A DNA stretch of 64,000 nt from CAWGMT01 sp963823675 (GTDB lineage Bacteria; Planctomycetota; Planctomycetia; Isosphaerales; Isosphaeraceae). The translations under genes and the position numbers were made by a program. Of the stretch, positions 1 to 10,749 are shown one piece after another. The notes under the pieces are model-generated. The model had not been told where the DNA came from. It ran no database searches and was given only the letters and a program-made list of their open reading frames with translations. Where the stretch lies: positions 1-64,000 of the forward strand of contig CAWGMT010000009.1 of assembly GCA_963823675.1 (NCBI GenBank), in the 5' to 3' direction. Position 1 is the stretch's first letter. Every line of letters starts with the position of its first letter.

Positions 1-648
1 GAATGTGCTGCGCTACTCCCGCTCGTCGAAGGAGACTGGCATCGGGAAAGGCGCGTACGGACAGGTGAAGAGTATCGACGCTCCGAGAAACCGGCTCACA
101 GTCGAGCTGCAGGATCGCACGCAGCGCACTTACGATCCACGCCGAACAGCAGGGCGTCTCGGTCTTTTAGGGGGAAATGCGGAGTTTTTCAGCGGGCGAC
201 CGCATTCAGCTCACCGCACCGGCCAACAACCTCAGAGTTGCGAACCGAGAGTTGGGTAGATCGAGAGCGTCGACGGAGACGGGCGGCTGCGCTGAAAATG
301 GACGGTGGGCGAGCGGTGACTCGATCCGCGCAAGCATCCGCATCTCGACCACGGCTATGCCATGACGAGCCACTCCAGCCAGGGGCAGACTGCCGACCGT
401 GTCTTGATTCACGTGGACACCGAACTAGTGCCAAGGATCTGCTCAACAGCCGCATGGCCTATGTCTCTGTCTCGCGCGGACGCTATGACGCGCAAATTTA
501 TACGAACAATGCAGCGACGCTAGGCACAGGAACTCAGCCGCGACGTGTCCCATTCGCCCGCGATTCAGCAAGAGCCAGGAGCTATCAAGGTAGAACCACG
601 AACCACGCACACGAATCAAATCAGTCAGGGTTTCGGTCTAGGTCTGTG
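1..648 (+). pseudogene. C-terminal remnant of a MobF/TraA-type conjugative relaxase-helicase
   Basis: Pieces of one protein occur in different frames in the right order. First comes a segment with KETGIGKGAYGQVKSID and TVELQDRTQRTYDP (from base 5). Then RSFSAGDRIQLTAPANNLRV (from about 177), then KMDGGRAV, HGYAMTSHSSQGQTADRVLI (about 350) and LLNSRMAYVSVSRGRYDAQI (about 440). The last piece ends QGFGLGL before TGA at 646–648. These match the end of the second RecD-like helicase domain of MobF relaxases, which nick and unwind plasmid DNA during conjugation. At least four frame changes are needed and the N-terminus lies outside the window. A plasmid or integrated conjugative element is implied. 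Decay and sequencing error cannot be separated here, but the density of shifts favours a dead gene. Confidence 0.8.
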
Positions 649-670
649 ATGCGGCATTCTCAATGACCTG

Positions 671-797
671 CCCCGGATAGCCAGAGCGTAGCCGAGGCCC
701 GGCCAGTGTCAAGGCCGCGCTTCGCGCGCCGCGTTCGCGGTCGAAGAGCCTTGACACTGGCCTTTGCGCCTCGGCTTATTAATTCAGCTATCCGGGG
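671..797. repeat. Large imperfect palindrome downstream of the relaxase remnant
   Basis: Three nested arm pairs are visible: CCCCGGATAGC (671–681) with GCTATCCGGGG (787–797), GCCGAGGC (691–698) with GCCTCGGC (768–775), and GGCCAGTGTCAAGGC (701–715) with GCCTTGACACTGGCC (748–762). The loop holds two smaller G/C hairpins. It starts about 20 bases after the relaxase stop, so it could be a strong terminator, an oriT-like or recombination site, or a non-autonomous repeat. The sequence does not decide between these. Confidence 0.75.
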
Positions 798-1487
798 GAT
801 GTCAGATTCTCTCGTAACACCCTTCCGATTTCGAACTCGACATCCTGATGGCGCAAATTCATTCGAGTTCGCTTACGGAGGGCCCCCCGGAACCCCGAAG
901 TCGAAAGCCGTTTGGGTGTGCGGCAGAAGATCACGCCGGTGAGTCCAACCTAATGCCCAACCTAACTCCTCAACAAGTCAAACTTTCACCACCGGCTATG
1001 CAGTCACGAGTCATTCCAGCCAGGCGGACCCGTCCGCGCCATCTTCTGACGGTCTTTTAGGCGCCACGCGGTCATGGCGTGGAACCAATTCGACAGCAGT
1101 CTGCATGCCCGCGCGACATCGGGTTCAAGCTCCCCGGCGCAATCGAGCATCGCAGCCCAGTTGAAATGTTACTCGTCTGTTCGTATTTCGTAACACGATC
1201 ACGAAGTTGAGTGCGGTCGAAGCACATTTGAAGTTGCCGATAATGCCGGTGATGCCGATTCTATTCCGAGCTTGTTCGTAATCCGTAACAGGATTAAGTC
1301 ACACTAGATATCCACAAAAGGTTCTGTTATTATTACGTCTACGCTGTTACTATAACATCGTACAACTAATAACTCTCCTATCGTTTATCGTTAATCCGCG
1401 CCGGCGCTCGCGTGATTGAGCTACTGCATGCAGGAGGGTTTACTGTGGATTCCGTCGATATCTGCTGCCATCTCGGAGGTTGTGGGC
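798..1487. other. Intergenic stretch with a relaxase-like scrap and a direct-repeat pair
   Basis: No intact gene is supported. Around 1000–1030 a short reading, GYAVTSHSSQA, resembles the relaxase motif seen at about 350, so a second decayed copy may have been here. A small hairpin pairs CCACGC (1064–1069) with GCGTGG (1077–1082). Two similar 20-mers lie at 1180–1199 and 1275–1294 (listed separately). The last 150 bases are AT-richer and probably hold the promoter of the next gene. Confidence 0.4.
1180..1294. promoter_or_regulatory. Pair of direct 20-bp repeats upstream of the TIG protein gene
   Basis: TTCGTATTTCGTAACACGAT (1180–1199) and TTCGTAATCCGTAACAGGAT (1275–1294) agree at 17 of 20 positions and are 95 bases apart. 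They lie 190–300 bases upstream of the next gene. Paired operator-like sites for a DNA-binding regulator are one reading. No regulator gene is nearby and no promoter boxes stand out. Confidence 0.3.
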
Positions 1488-4400
1488 GTGCGATCTACAT
1501 TTATGAAAATCGGCCTGGGGGCCAGCTTCGTTCTTGTCGCATGCTGCTCTGGGCTTGGACAAACACCCTCGATCTCTTCTGTCTCGCCGAATCCTGGCGG
1601 AATCGGTCAGTCCGTCACCATTTCCGGCACGAATTTCGGAACGTCGGGTAGCGTTACATTCAGTGGCGTCACGGCGTCGACCACGAACTGGACCGCTACA
1701 TCCATAACCGCAACCGTTCCGGTAGGGGCGACTAACGGAAACGTTGTCGTTACCTCGGGCGGGCAGTCCAGTAATGGGTTCTCGTTCGCGCTAAATAATG
1801 GGCCCGTGAACTATGTCTACGACGATTTGGGTCGGCTGGCAGCGGTGATCGACGTAAACGGCAACGCCGCAGAGTACTCATATGACGCGGTAGGTAATAT
1901 CCTGAGCGTCTCCCGGTTCACTTCGACTCAGGTTTCGATCATAAACTTCAGCCCCGAAAGTGGCCCAATTGGCACGGCGGTTACGATCAATGGTACTGGC
2001 TTCAGCGCGACGCCTAGCCTAGATAGCGTAACGTTCAACGGGGTAACTGCAACTGTCTCATCGGCGACGACTAGTCAGCTCCAGGTAGCGGTGCCGTCGA
2101 CGGCGACGACGGGGGCAGTCTCGGTGACAAGCCCGAATGGCTCGGCCACAAGCAGCACAAACTTTACGGTTACATCCAGCAACGGCGTCCCGACAATCAC
2201 CAGTTTTAGTCCAACCAGTGGGCTTGCCACCACAACCGTAACAGTCGTCGGCACAAACTTTGACCCGACGTTGGCAAACAATAAGCTACGACTCGACGCC
2301 AGTCAAGCGACTGTGAGTAGCGTCACTTCCACGACCATAGCGACGACAATCCCAAGTGCTACTGCCTCCGGTCACTTCAGCCTCATAGCCCCGGCAGGCA
2401 ATGCCGTCAGCTCCCAGGACTTTTACGTACCATTCGGAACTCACGTGCCGGGGGATATTGGGTTCACGGCCAGAATCGTGGCAGGAAGCAGTCAATCGGT
2501 CACTTTGGCTTCGAGCCAGATTGCATTGATCCTCTTCGATGGTCTCGAAGGGCAACACGTTGATGTCCAGATGAGTGGTTCAACGTTCTCCACCTGTAAC
2601 TTATATCTGATTGCTCCTGATACATCGACCACCGCGATGACGCCATGTACTACCTGGTACCCGGATCTCGGATCGACTTACCTACCTAAGAGTGGCACAT
2701 ACACAATTGGCATCGATCCGGGGACAAGCAGTGGCAGTATCACTGTGACGCTCGTCTCAGATGTTCTTGGGACCATTGCGATCGACGGTCCAGCTGTTAC
2801 CGTAGCGACTACAACTCCTGGTCAAGACGCGCGCCTGAGCTTCACGGCGACGCCCGGGCAAAGGATCGTAACGTATGTGTCGAGCGTAACGAATCCATAC
2901 GCATATCTAAATTTGGTTGCGCCTACTGGCTCGATTCAAACGTCCTTGGGATTTAGTAACAGCCCAACAGGCTACACATTCTTTATCGACACTCAATCGC
3001 TGACAGCCGGCACGAATCAACTTTGGGTTCAACACAGTGGAACTAATTATGGGAGCGAAACCCTGCAAATCGCTAGCGTCCCCCCAGATTTTACGGCAAC
3101 GTTAGGGGTCCCTGCGGCGGGAGCTACAGGAACAACCGTGCAGGTTCCGACGACCGGAAATCTGGCTGTCGGCCAGAATGCGAATTTGACGTTCAGTGGA
3201 ACTGCGGGACAGCAATTGAGTTTCAACATCATCAGTTCGACCATCGGAGCCTCTACAAGTGCATGCGTATTCACGCTTTACGATCCAAACCACAATTCGA
3301 TTGCAAGCGGCTACTGCGGCACGGGTGCGAGTTATGTGGATACTGTAACGCTGGCGTTGACCGGTACTTACACGATCTATCTCAACCCATATCAGACCGC
3401 AACAGGGAGCGCAGGGATCTCTATCAACAATGCTCAGGACGTGACGACTCCGACGATTTCGATAGGGGGGGCTGCAGTTACAGCCACGACCACGGTGGCG
3501 GGGCAGGATGTGCGGTTAAGCTTTAGTGCGACCGCTGGCCAGCGGATCGTGCTGTACGCTACGAGTGTCACGAATCCGTATGCATCCCTGATTTTGGTGA
3601 CCCCGAGCGGGGGCTACCAAGCGTCGACCACCATCGGCAACAGCCCATCAGGGTGGACGTTTTTCATCGACACACAGACACTTGCTACGACGGGCACGTA
3701 TCAGTTATGGGTACAACACTCAGGGGCGAATTTTGGAAGCGAGACTCTTCAAATCGGCAGTGTTCCTTCAGACTTCACAGCAACATTGACGGTGCCTGCG
3801 GCGGGGGCTACGGGAACAGCCGTGCAGGTGCCGACAAGCGGGAACCTAGCAGTCGGCCAAAACGCGAGTTTAACATTCAGTGGGACCGCGGGACAGCAGT
3901 TAAGCTTCAACATCATCAGTTCGACCATCGGATCCTCTGTCAGCAACTGCGCATTCACGCTCTACGATCCAAGCCACACCTCGATCGCTAGCAGCTACTG
4001 CGGGACGGGAGCGAGCTATGTGGACACCGTCACGCTAGCATCGACCGGTACTTACACGGTTTATCTTGCCCCGTATCAGATGGCAACAGGCAGCGTAGGG
4101 ATCTCCATCAACAATGCTCAGAATGTGACGACTCCAACGATCTCGATTGACGGCGGTGCGGTGACGGCGACGACGACTGTACCAGGGCAGGACGTATGGT
4201 TGAGCTTCACCGCGACTGCTGGGCAGCGGATTGTTGTGTACGCGACGAGTGTCACGAATCCTTATGCATCTCTAATCTTAGTAACGCCCACTGGGGGCTA
4301 CCAAACTTCGACTACCATCGGCAACAGCCCGTCGGGTTGGACGTTTTTTATCGACACGCAGACACTAGCTACAGCGGGGACCTATCAGCTCTGGGTCCAG

Positions 4401-4778
4401 CACAGCGGAGCAAACATCGGCAGTGAAACCCTGCAAATCAGCAGTGTGCCCGCTGATTTGAGCGACACGGCAACTATTGGCGGGACAGCTATCTCCTTCA
4501 CGACCATAGCCGGGCAGAACGCAAACATCAGCTTCAGTAATCCGCTAAGTCAATCGGTAACGGTGCAGTGGGCTAGTGGAACCTATCCGACGACCCCAAG
4601 TTGTTACATCACTGTGACGGGGCCTAGTCCATCCACTGCCCAAGTCGGATTCGGCTACTGTAGTACAGCTACGGGAACCCTAAGTTTGGGCACGCTGTCA
4701 TCTGGCACGTACAACATTTTCGTAAACCCACAAGCACAAAGCGCGGGCGGAATGAGTTTGACTGTGACTACTCCCTAG
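1488..4778 (+). CDS. Secreted multi-domain IPT/TIG protein with long C-terminal repeats
   Basis: GTG at 1488 is chosen because GGAGG (1475–1479) sits 8 bases upstream; ATG 1503 is the alternative. The N-terminus is a signal peptide (KIGLGASFVLVACCSGLGQ). IPT/TIG immunoglobulin-like domains follow (SISSVSPNPGGIGQSVTISG). A short RHS/YD-like stretch (NYVYDDLGRLAAVID, SYDAVGNILSVSRF) lies between the first and second TIG units, and more TIG units come after it. The C-terminal half is a tandem repeat of about 228 residues, just over two copies plus a partial one, marked by GQDxxLSFxATxGQRIV and FFIDTQ. It is exported and probably structural or adhesive. It lies 12 bases before the RHS gene on the same strand, so the two are likely co-transcribed. 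Confidence 0.85.
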   Translation: MRSTFMKIGLGASFVLVACCSGLGQTPSISSVSPNPGGIGQSVTISGTNFGTSGSVTFSGVTASTTNWTATSITATVPVGATNGNVVVTSGGQSSNGFSFALNNGPVNYVYDDLGRLAAVIDVNGNAAEYSYDAVGNILSVSRFTSTQVSIINFSPESGPIGTAVTINGTGFSATPSLDSVTFNGVTATVSSATTSQLQVAVPSTATTGAVSVTSPNGSATSSTNFTVTSSNGVPTITSFSPTSGLATTTVTVVGTNFDPTLANNKLRLDASQATVSSVTSTTIATTIPSATASGHFSLIAPAGNAVSSQDFYVPFGTHVPGDIGFTARIVAGSSQSVTLASSQIALILFDGLEGQHVDVQMSGSTFSTCNLYLIAPDTSTTAMTPCTTWYPDLGSTYLPKSGTYTIGIDPGTSSGSITVTLVSDVLGTIAIDGPAVTVATTTPGQDARLSFTATPGQRIVTYVSSVTNPYAYLNLVAPTGSIQTSLGFSNSPTGYTFFIDTQSLTAGTNQLWVQHSGTNYGSETLQIASVPPDFTATLGVPAAGATGTTVQVPTTGNLAVGQNANLTFSGTAGQQLSFNIISSTIGASTSACVFTLYDPNHNSIASGYCGTGASYVDTVTLALTGTYTIYLNPYQTATGSAGISINNAQDVTTPTISIGGAAVTATTTVAGQDVRLSFSATAGQRIVLYATSVTNPYASLILVTPSGGYQASTTIGNSPSGWTFFIDTQTLATTGTYQLWVQHSGANFGSETLQIGSVPSDFTATLTVPAAGATGTAVQVPTSGNLAVGQNASLTFSGTAGQQLSFNIISSTIGSSVSNCAFTLYDPSHTSIASSYCGTGASYVDTVTLASTGTYTVYLAPYQMATGSVGISINNAQNVTTPTISIDGGAVTATTTVPGQDVWLSFTATAGQRIVVYATSVTNPYASLILVTPTGGYQTSTTIGNSPSGWTFFIDTQTLATAGTYQLWVQHSGANIGSETLQISSVPADLSDTATIGGTAISFTTIAGQNANISFSNPLSQSVTVQWASGTYPTTPSCYITVTGPSPSTAQVGFGYCSTATGTLSLGTLSSGTYNIFVNPQAQSAGGMSLTVTTP

Positions 4779-4790
4779 GTGAGAGAGAAG

Positions 4791-7700
4791 ATGAACCAAA
4801 CTGTACGCTTTAAATCAGCGTTGATAATTGCGCTTGTTGTGGCATCGATGTGCGTTATTCCCGCCTCCGGGAAGACGCCGCATAATGCCTTGCTTCCTTC
4901 AAAAACCGGAGAAGCCCAAGTCCTCTTTGGCAGTACAAGAACGCTACTTCCCAACGGAAGGGTGCTCGTGGCTGGCGGGCAGGATAGCAGCGGGCGCGTG
5001 CAAGCAACGCTTTCGATCTTCGATCCACTTACCGGAACCGTCGCAATTCTTGATGTCGGACTGCGCTTCCCGCGCTCCGCGCATACTGCGACCGTTCTTC
5101 CGGATGGGACGGTCCTTGTCCTGGGAGGTATCGGCCGGAATGGGAGTCTGGTCTCCTCCTCGGAGTTGTTCGATCCGGTGTCTGAGACGATTAGTCTCTT
5201 AGCTAACTTGCCGCCTGCAGCTCGGGCCTTCCACACGGCGACGCTCCTCACTGACGGCCGCGTGTTGTTGGCAGGAGGCGTCTTCGCCAATGCCGAACCT
5301 GCAAGCACCCTCGAACTTTGGGACCCTCGCGGCCAGCACAGCGCGATTCTGCCTCCACAGGTTAGCATGCTTCGCCGAAACCACACTGCCACTCTCTTGT
5401 CTGATGGCGGGGTGCTTTTCTCGGGTGGAGTGGATCAAAACGGGAACTCTCTCACCAATTTCCAGATTTTCGATCCCAGCTCGCAAACTATCGCCGTCGT
5501 TCCTAACCTGCCGGTTCAGGAATCGGACAACTCTCTCACTGAAATGCGGGCCTCCTCTCCGCAAGATGGGGCCCAAAATGTTTCACTTGATGTTTTGATT
5601 TCGGTGCGCTTTTCAAGACCGGTGCAGATGGCAACTGTCAGTGGCGCTACCGTCAACCTGCAGGGTCCGGTCGGATCGATCACAGCAAACGTGGTTGCAG
5701 CCGAAGGCGGATGTTAGCCTTCGTCACTCCCGCGTCGCCACTACTGCCAGGCACTACCTTCACTGTGGATCTCGCTGGAGTCGTCGACGCTTCGAATCAG
5801 AACGTCGCCTATGCGGAATTCTCTTTCTCCACTGCAGGTGGGGTGCCCGGAACCGCAGGCGACGAAGAATGGAATCCCACTCCAGACTGGCGAACGCACC
5901 GGGCACCGTCAACGTATGAGTCTTTGGCGGATCTGCAGGCTCCGCACGGTTCCACTGCGTTGTCGGGTCAAGTTCTCAAGCTGAACGGGGAGCCGCTTGA
6001 GCACGTGACTCTGGAGATCGGCAACCGACGGGCTCAATCCGACAGCACTGGAAGATTCCTACTCACCGACATTCCGGCAGGACATCAGGTGCTTATCATT
6101 GAAGGCTCGACCGCCAACGCTTCCGGCAAGAAGTACGGACGCTTTGAATTTGGCGACGAGATCAAGGCGGGAATCACGAATAAGCTCGATTTCAGGATTT
6201 GGATGTCAGTGCTCGATACTGCCCATGAAATAACCATCCCCTCGCCGACCACAAAGGAGACGATTCTCGCAACCCCGACCATGCCTGGCCTCGAACTTCA
6301 TCTCCCCCCAGGCACAGTCATCACGGACGCAAGGGGGAAAGTTGTGACAAAAATCACGATCACGCCGATACCTATTGATCGGCCTCCGTTCCCGCTTCCC
6401 TTTGTCATCGTTCCGACATATTTCACGATCCAGCCAGGTGGAGCATATATCTCAGTAAACGGAAACGGACCGAAAGGGGCACGCCTCTTTTACCCGAACA
6501 CAGAGCATAAACCCGCAGGTGTTCCTTATGCTTTCTGGAACTACAACCCTGACCATAACGGTTGGTTCGTTTACGGCGAAGGGCACGTCGACAAAACAGG
6601 TGCACAAGTCGTTCCTGATCCGGGCGTTGTGATCTACGATTTCTCCGGTGCGATGGTTGGCTCCGGAGACGCTGGCCCAAGCACGGGGTCGACTGGAGGG
6701 CCAGGAGATGGCGAGCCTGTAAACCTCTCTAGTGGACTCTTCCTTTACAACAAGCCCGATCTGGCGCTGTCGGACGTTATGCCCTTGATTCTAAAGCGTA
6801 CATATCGTCCAAATGATAGCTGGTCGAGGCCGTTTGGCATCGGTGCCACGCATCCCTATGAGATGTTCCTTGGAGGTGACGGCACCGGTTACGGAACTAC
6901 CGCGTACATCGATTTGATCTTGGCCGACGGCAGTCGGATTCACTTCGTCGGCGTAGGGTCGGGGTATTACTCGACGTACCTGAGTTCATCGGCCCAAAGC
7001 CCGTGGTACGGCGCCTTAATTACGAACTCCAATCCGGTCAACCCCAACAATTACACACTGCCGGGGGTCTGGCAACTACAGACCAAAGACGGAACGATCT
7101 ACAGTTTCCCCAGTGCCATAGGGTTAATCAACCCAGGCTGCCAGGCCTTGGTCGGTATCACAGATAGGTATGGCAATCAGATACAGATCACGAGAAACAA
7201 CGACGCAAACTGCACGATCGCACAGATCACGTCCCCAAGCGGGCGTTACATCCAATTCCAGTACGACAGTTCCTATCGGGTCACGGTAGCGACCGATAAT
7301 ATCGGTCGCCAGGTACAATACAGCTACGATGCCAGCGGACGACTACAAACTGTAACGGACGCAAACGGCGGTCTCTGGACCTACGGATACGATTCGTTGA
7401 ATCGCATGACAACGATCGAGGACCCGCGCTTGATAACGTATGTCACGAACGTCTACGACACCGCGGGTTCGCTCTATCGGCAGTACCTGGCCGATGGCAC
7501 CAGCTTTTACGAGTTCAATTGGACACTCACGTCGAATACGCAGAACGTGGCGTTTACAGTGAACAACGGCTCGGGTTCGCCTCTGCCGTATCAGGTCATG
7601 AATTTCCGGGCCTGCTCGACATGTAGCGAGGGATTTCCAGCGCTTGTTTCCCAGGTAAGCGTGACTGATCCGAGAGGATACACCCGACAAGTCAGTTTCA

Positions 7701-10138
7701 ATCAATTTGGCCATGAGACGAGCGACACTCGTGCACTCGGGATGCCGGAACAGGAAACCACGACTTACACATACTATCCCGACAACCTTGTGAACACTAT
7801 GACCGACCAGCTGGGTCGTGTGACCGCCTATTCCTACGACGTCAACGCCAATTCCACCTCAATCACATTATTGAGCGGAACGTCAAATGCCATCACAGCC
7901 AGCGCATTGTATGACAGTATGTTCAGCAATCCGCTCACGGTCACTGATCCCCTCGGCAACACAACTTCAATCAATTATGATACCTACGGCAGTCCAACAT
8001 CCGCGATTGATCCCCTGGGGCACCAAACTACGTTCTCCCACAACGGCATGGGGCTCCTGACTTCCGTGACTGACGCCATGCTATACACGACCCAATTTTC
8101 CTATGACTTTGCGGATCTGATAAGCGTCACGGACCCGCTCCTGAACACCACGTCGATGTTTCACGATGGTGCCGGACGCCTCGCCCAGCGAACCGATCCT
8201 TTGGGCCACACAACAAAGTACCAATACAGCAACCTGAATCAGCTCACACAGATTACGGACCCGTTGCAAGGGATTACGACGCTAACTTACGATCCCAATG
8301 GAAACCGGCTGACAGTGCAAGACGCCCGGCAACAGGGCACAGCCTATAAAACTGTCTACACGTACGACAGCTTCGATCATCTTCAGACCCGCACCGATCC
8401 GTTGAGTCGGCAGGAATCGTATGTGTTCGATCCGCTTGGTAATCTCATTGGTTTCACCGACCGTCGCGGCAAGGTTGCGACCTTTCAATACGATGGCATC
8501 AACCGCCGCACGTTTGCTGGCTATGGAATGCTGGCGGGACCAACCTACGAAAGCACGATCAACTACACGTACGATGGTGGCGACCGCTTGAGTAACATAG
8601 TAGATTCGACTTCTGGCACCGTCACTCCTGTTTTCGACGGTCTTAATCGGCTGACCTCGGAAACGACTCCGCAGGGCAGTGTCACCTTTCAATACGACAA
8701 CGACAGTCGCCTGCAAACTGCGACCGTCACCGGACAGCCGACGGTAAGCTACTATTTTGACAATGCTAGCCGTCTCTCTCAGATCTCGCAGGGGAGCGCC
8801 AATACGCTGATCAGCTACGACAACGCGAATCGGCGCAACACCCTGACCCTGCCCAATGGCATCGTTCTGACCTATGGCTACGACAGCGATTCGCACATCA
8901 ATAGCATGAGCTACCAATTGGGCGCGACCGTAGTAGGCAGTTTGACCTACCAGTATGACGCTTCAGGGCAGCGCACTCAGCTGGGCGGAAGTTCGGCTGC
9001 TACGGGCTTGCCAAGCGCCGTGACATCAGCCGCTTATGATGTCGCCAACGAGTTAACCGGGTGGAATGCCACGACCATTAGCTACGATGCCAACGGGAAT
9101 GTTTCGAACGACGGCGTGACTGCCTACACGTGGAACGGTCGCAACCAGTTGATTACCAGGGGCTCCACGAATCTTGAGTATGATGCTTACGGCAGGCGAA
9201 TTGTAAACGCTGCCGGGAGCAACGTGCTATATGAAGGCTTAAATGTGGCGCAGGAACTTTCCGGCACAACGCCGACGGCAAATCGCATTCTCGGCGGAAC
9301 CGACGAGTTCTTCAGCCGTACAGACACGACCGGGACCTACAGTCCGATCACCGATGCGCTAGGCAGCGTGCTCGCCTTGACGAACGCGTCAGGTAATATC
9401 GTGATTCAAAACGTCTACGATCCCTTCGGCAATACCACGAGTTACGGAGGGACTAGCACTAATGAGTTCCAATATACGGGGCGGGAGAACGATGGGAACG
9501 GGCTATACTTCAATCGTGCTAGATATTACTCGCCGGCGTTTGGCCGCTTCATCAGCGAGGACCCACTTGCGTTCGCGGGCAGTGGGCCAAACTTCTACGC
9601 TTATGTCGGTAACAACCCAATCAGTTTGGTCGACCCCCTCGGCCTTGCAACAAATTGTGTTACCAACACCCCGTTGGGCCCTGTTTGCCAGGATTGGGAT
9701 CCCAACGGTATGACTTGGATCGACAATCAACCGCCGCAGCCGCCACCGCCGCCAAGTGGCTTGGCGGGAACAGGTTGCAGTTGCCCCGAGAAACACCTGT
9801 CAGGAGGACTCTCAGTAACCGCTGCCGTGGTCTTGCCCACATCCGGAGGTGGCTGGGTTTGGGGCGTCAATCGCCAGTGGGGCGGTGGTACCAACGGTTG
9901 GTACGCGTATGACGGTGCCGGTGCAGGGATTAACGTCAGCGCTACGATCCAAGGTAATTTAGCCTGGGGAAGTGGGCCCTGGAGCGGAGAGTTTGATTCG
10001 GTCAATGCCTCCGGATCCTTCGGTGGGTCATATTTTTGGAGCCCGGGAGAATGCGGAGGATGGAAAGGCGTTTCTGGTGGCTGGGGCCCCGGGTTAGCCG
10101 CGAGCTACGAGGTAACGAACTACGTCCCCGCAGATTGA
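4791..10138 (+). CDS. RHS/YD-repeat protein with N-terminal kelch-like and Big_5-like domains (one frameshift)
   Basis: ATG 4791 follows GAGAGA and begins a signal peptide (MNQTVRFKSALIIALVVASM). Kelch/galactose-oxidase-like blades come next (LLPNGRVLVAGG repeated), then a Big_5-like domain. One missing base near 5709 shifts the frame, and the protein continues without loss at MLAFVTPASPLLPGTTFTV. Then come a carboxypeptidase-regulatory-like domain, an RHS entry domain, many YD repeats and the RHS core signature (YFNRARYYSPAFGRFISEDP ... NPISLVDPLG, about 9505–9640). RHS shells usually enclose a variable C-terminal effector. Here the tail after DPLG is about 165 residues, Pro-rich and then Gly/Trp/Ser-rich, with no toxin motif I recognise. 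The stop overlaps the start of the next gene. Confidence 0.88.
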
Positions 10139-10604
10139 TGATGCGCAAGACTTATATACTCGGCACCCGGTTGTCCGCAGAAACGGCGATTGCGCGCATC
10201 AGAGACCTTTTTAAAAAAGCGGGGGTGCGATATAGGACTGAAGGTCTGTCTATCGTTTCTACAAGCACGCCGATTGCGCTCCTTTTTTTTCAGCGCATGC
10301 ACTACAGCAATCGGAATTGGGCCGGCCTGAACCCGTTTACATATATCAGTGGCGTCGATGTGAGATGCCAGTCGGACAAGAGCGGCCTTACAGAAATTGT
10401 CGTTCAAGTGAACAGGTTCAGAACGTTACTGTTTGTAGTGTTCTATGTGATTCTAAGCGCTATAGGTGTCGTCGCGCTGTTGGCCGAGTCGGAACCGGAG
10501 GGCGCCTTCTTTTTTTTGCATTCGGCTTGGCCTCATGGTTAGGTTGTGTGTCTTTCTTGGGGGGGTACTTGGTAAAGAAGGAAATTACGAACTGCTTGAA
10601 ATGA
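10138..10604 (+). CDS. Small membrane protein overlapping the RHS stop; possible immunity protein (frameshift in a T tract)
   Basis: ATG codons at 10138 and 10141 overlap or abut the RHS stop (TGA 10136–10138), the usual sign of translational coupling. About 100 cytosolic-type residues (MRKTYILGTRLSAETAIARI) precede a membrane segment (LLFVVFYVILSAIGVVALL). Read straight through, the frame stops at 10542. The alternative frame after the T8 tract at 10511–10518 gives a second membrane segment (FAFGLASWLGCVSFLGGYLV) and a basic tail KKEITNCLK ending at 10604. That looks like the true C-terminus. Position and size fit a cognate immunity protein for the RHS tail, but this is inferred from context only. 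Confidence 0.65.
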
Positions 10605-10749
10605 CTGAAACGCGTTGTGGTTAGACTTTCCAAAAGTAAGTTCGTGCAGCTATGCGCGGTCGCCCCGTTTTATTCTTACTAACTGGCGCTGACATGCGGC
10701 GTATTGTTATTAGGTCGAAAGCGAATAACGGATTCAGGCATTAAAGTTC

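Noticed and set aside
5700..5715. Two separate genes: a kelch protein and an RHS protein
   Set aside because: The Big_5-like domain is split in mid-strand and continues exactly in the other frame, so a one-base loss in a single gene is more likely.
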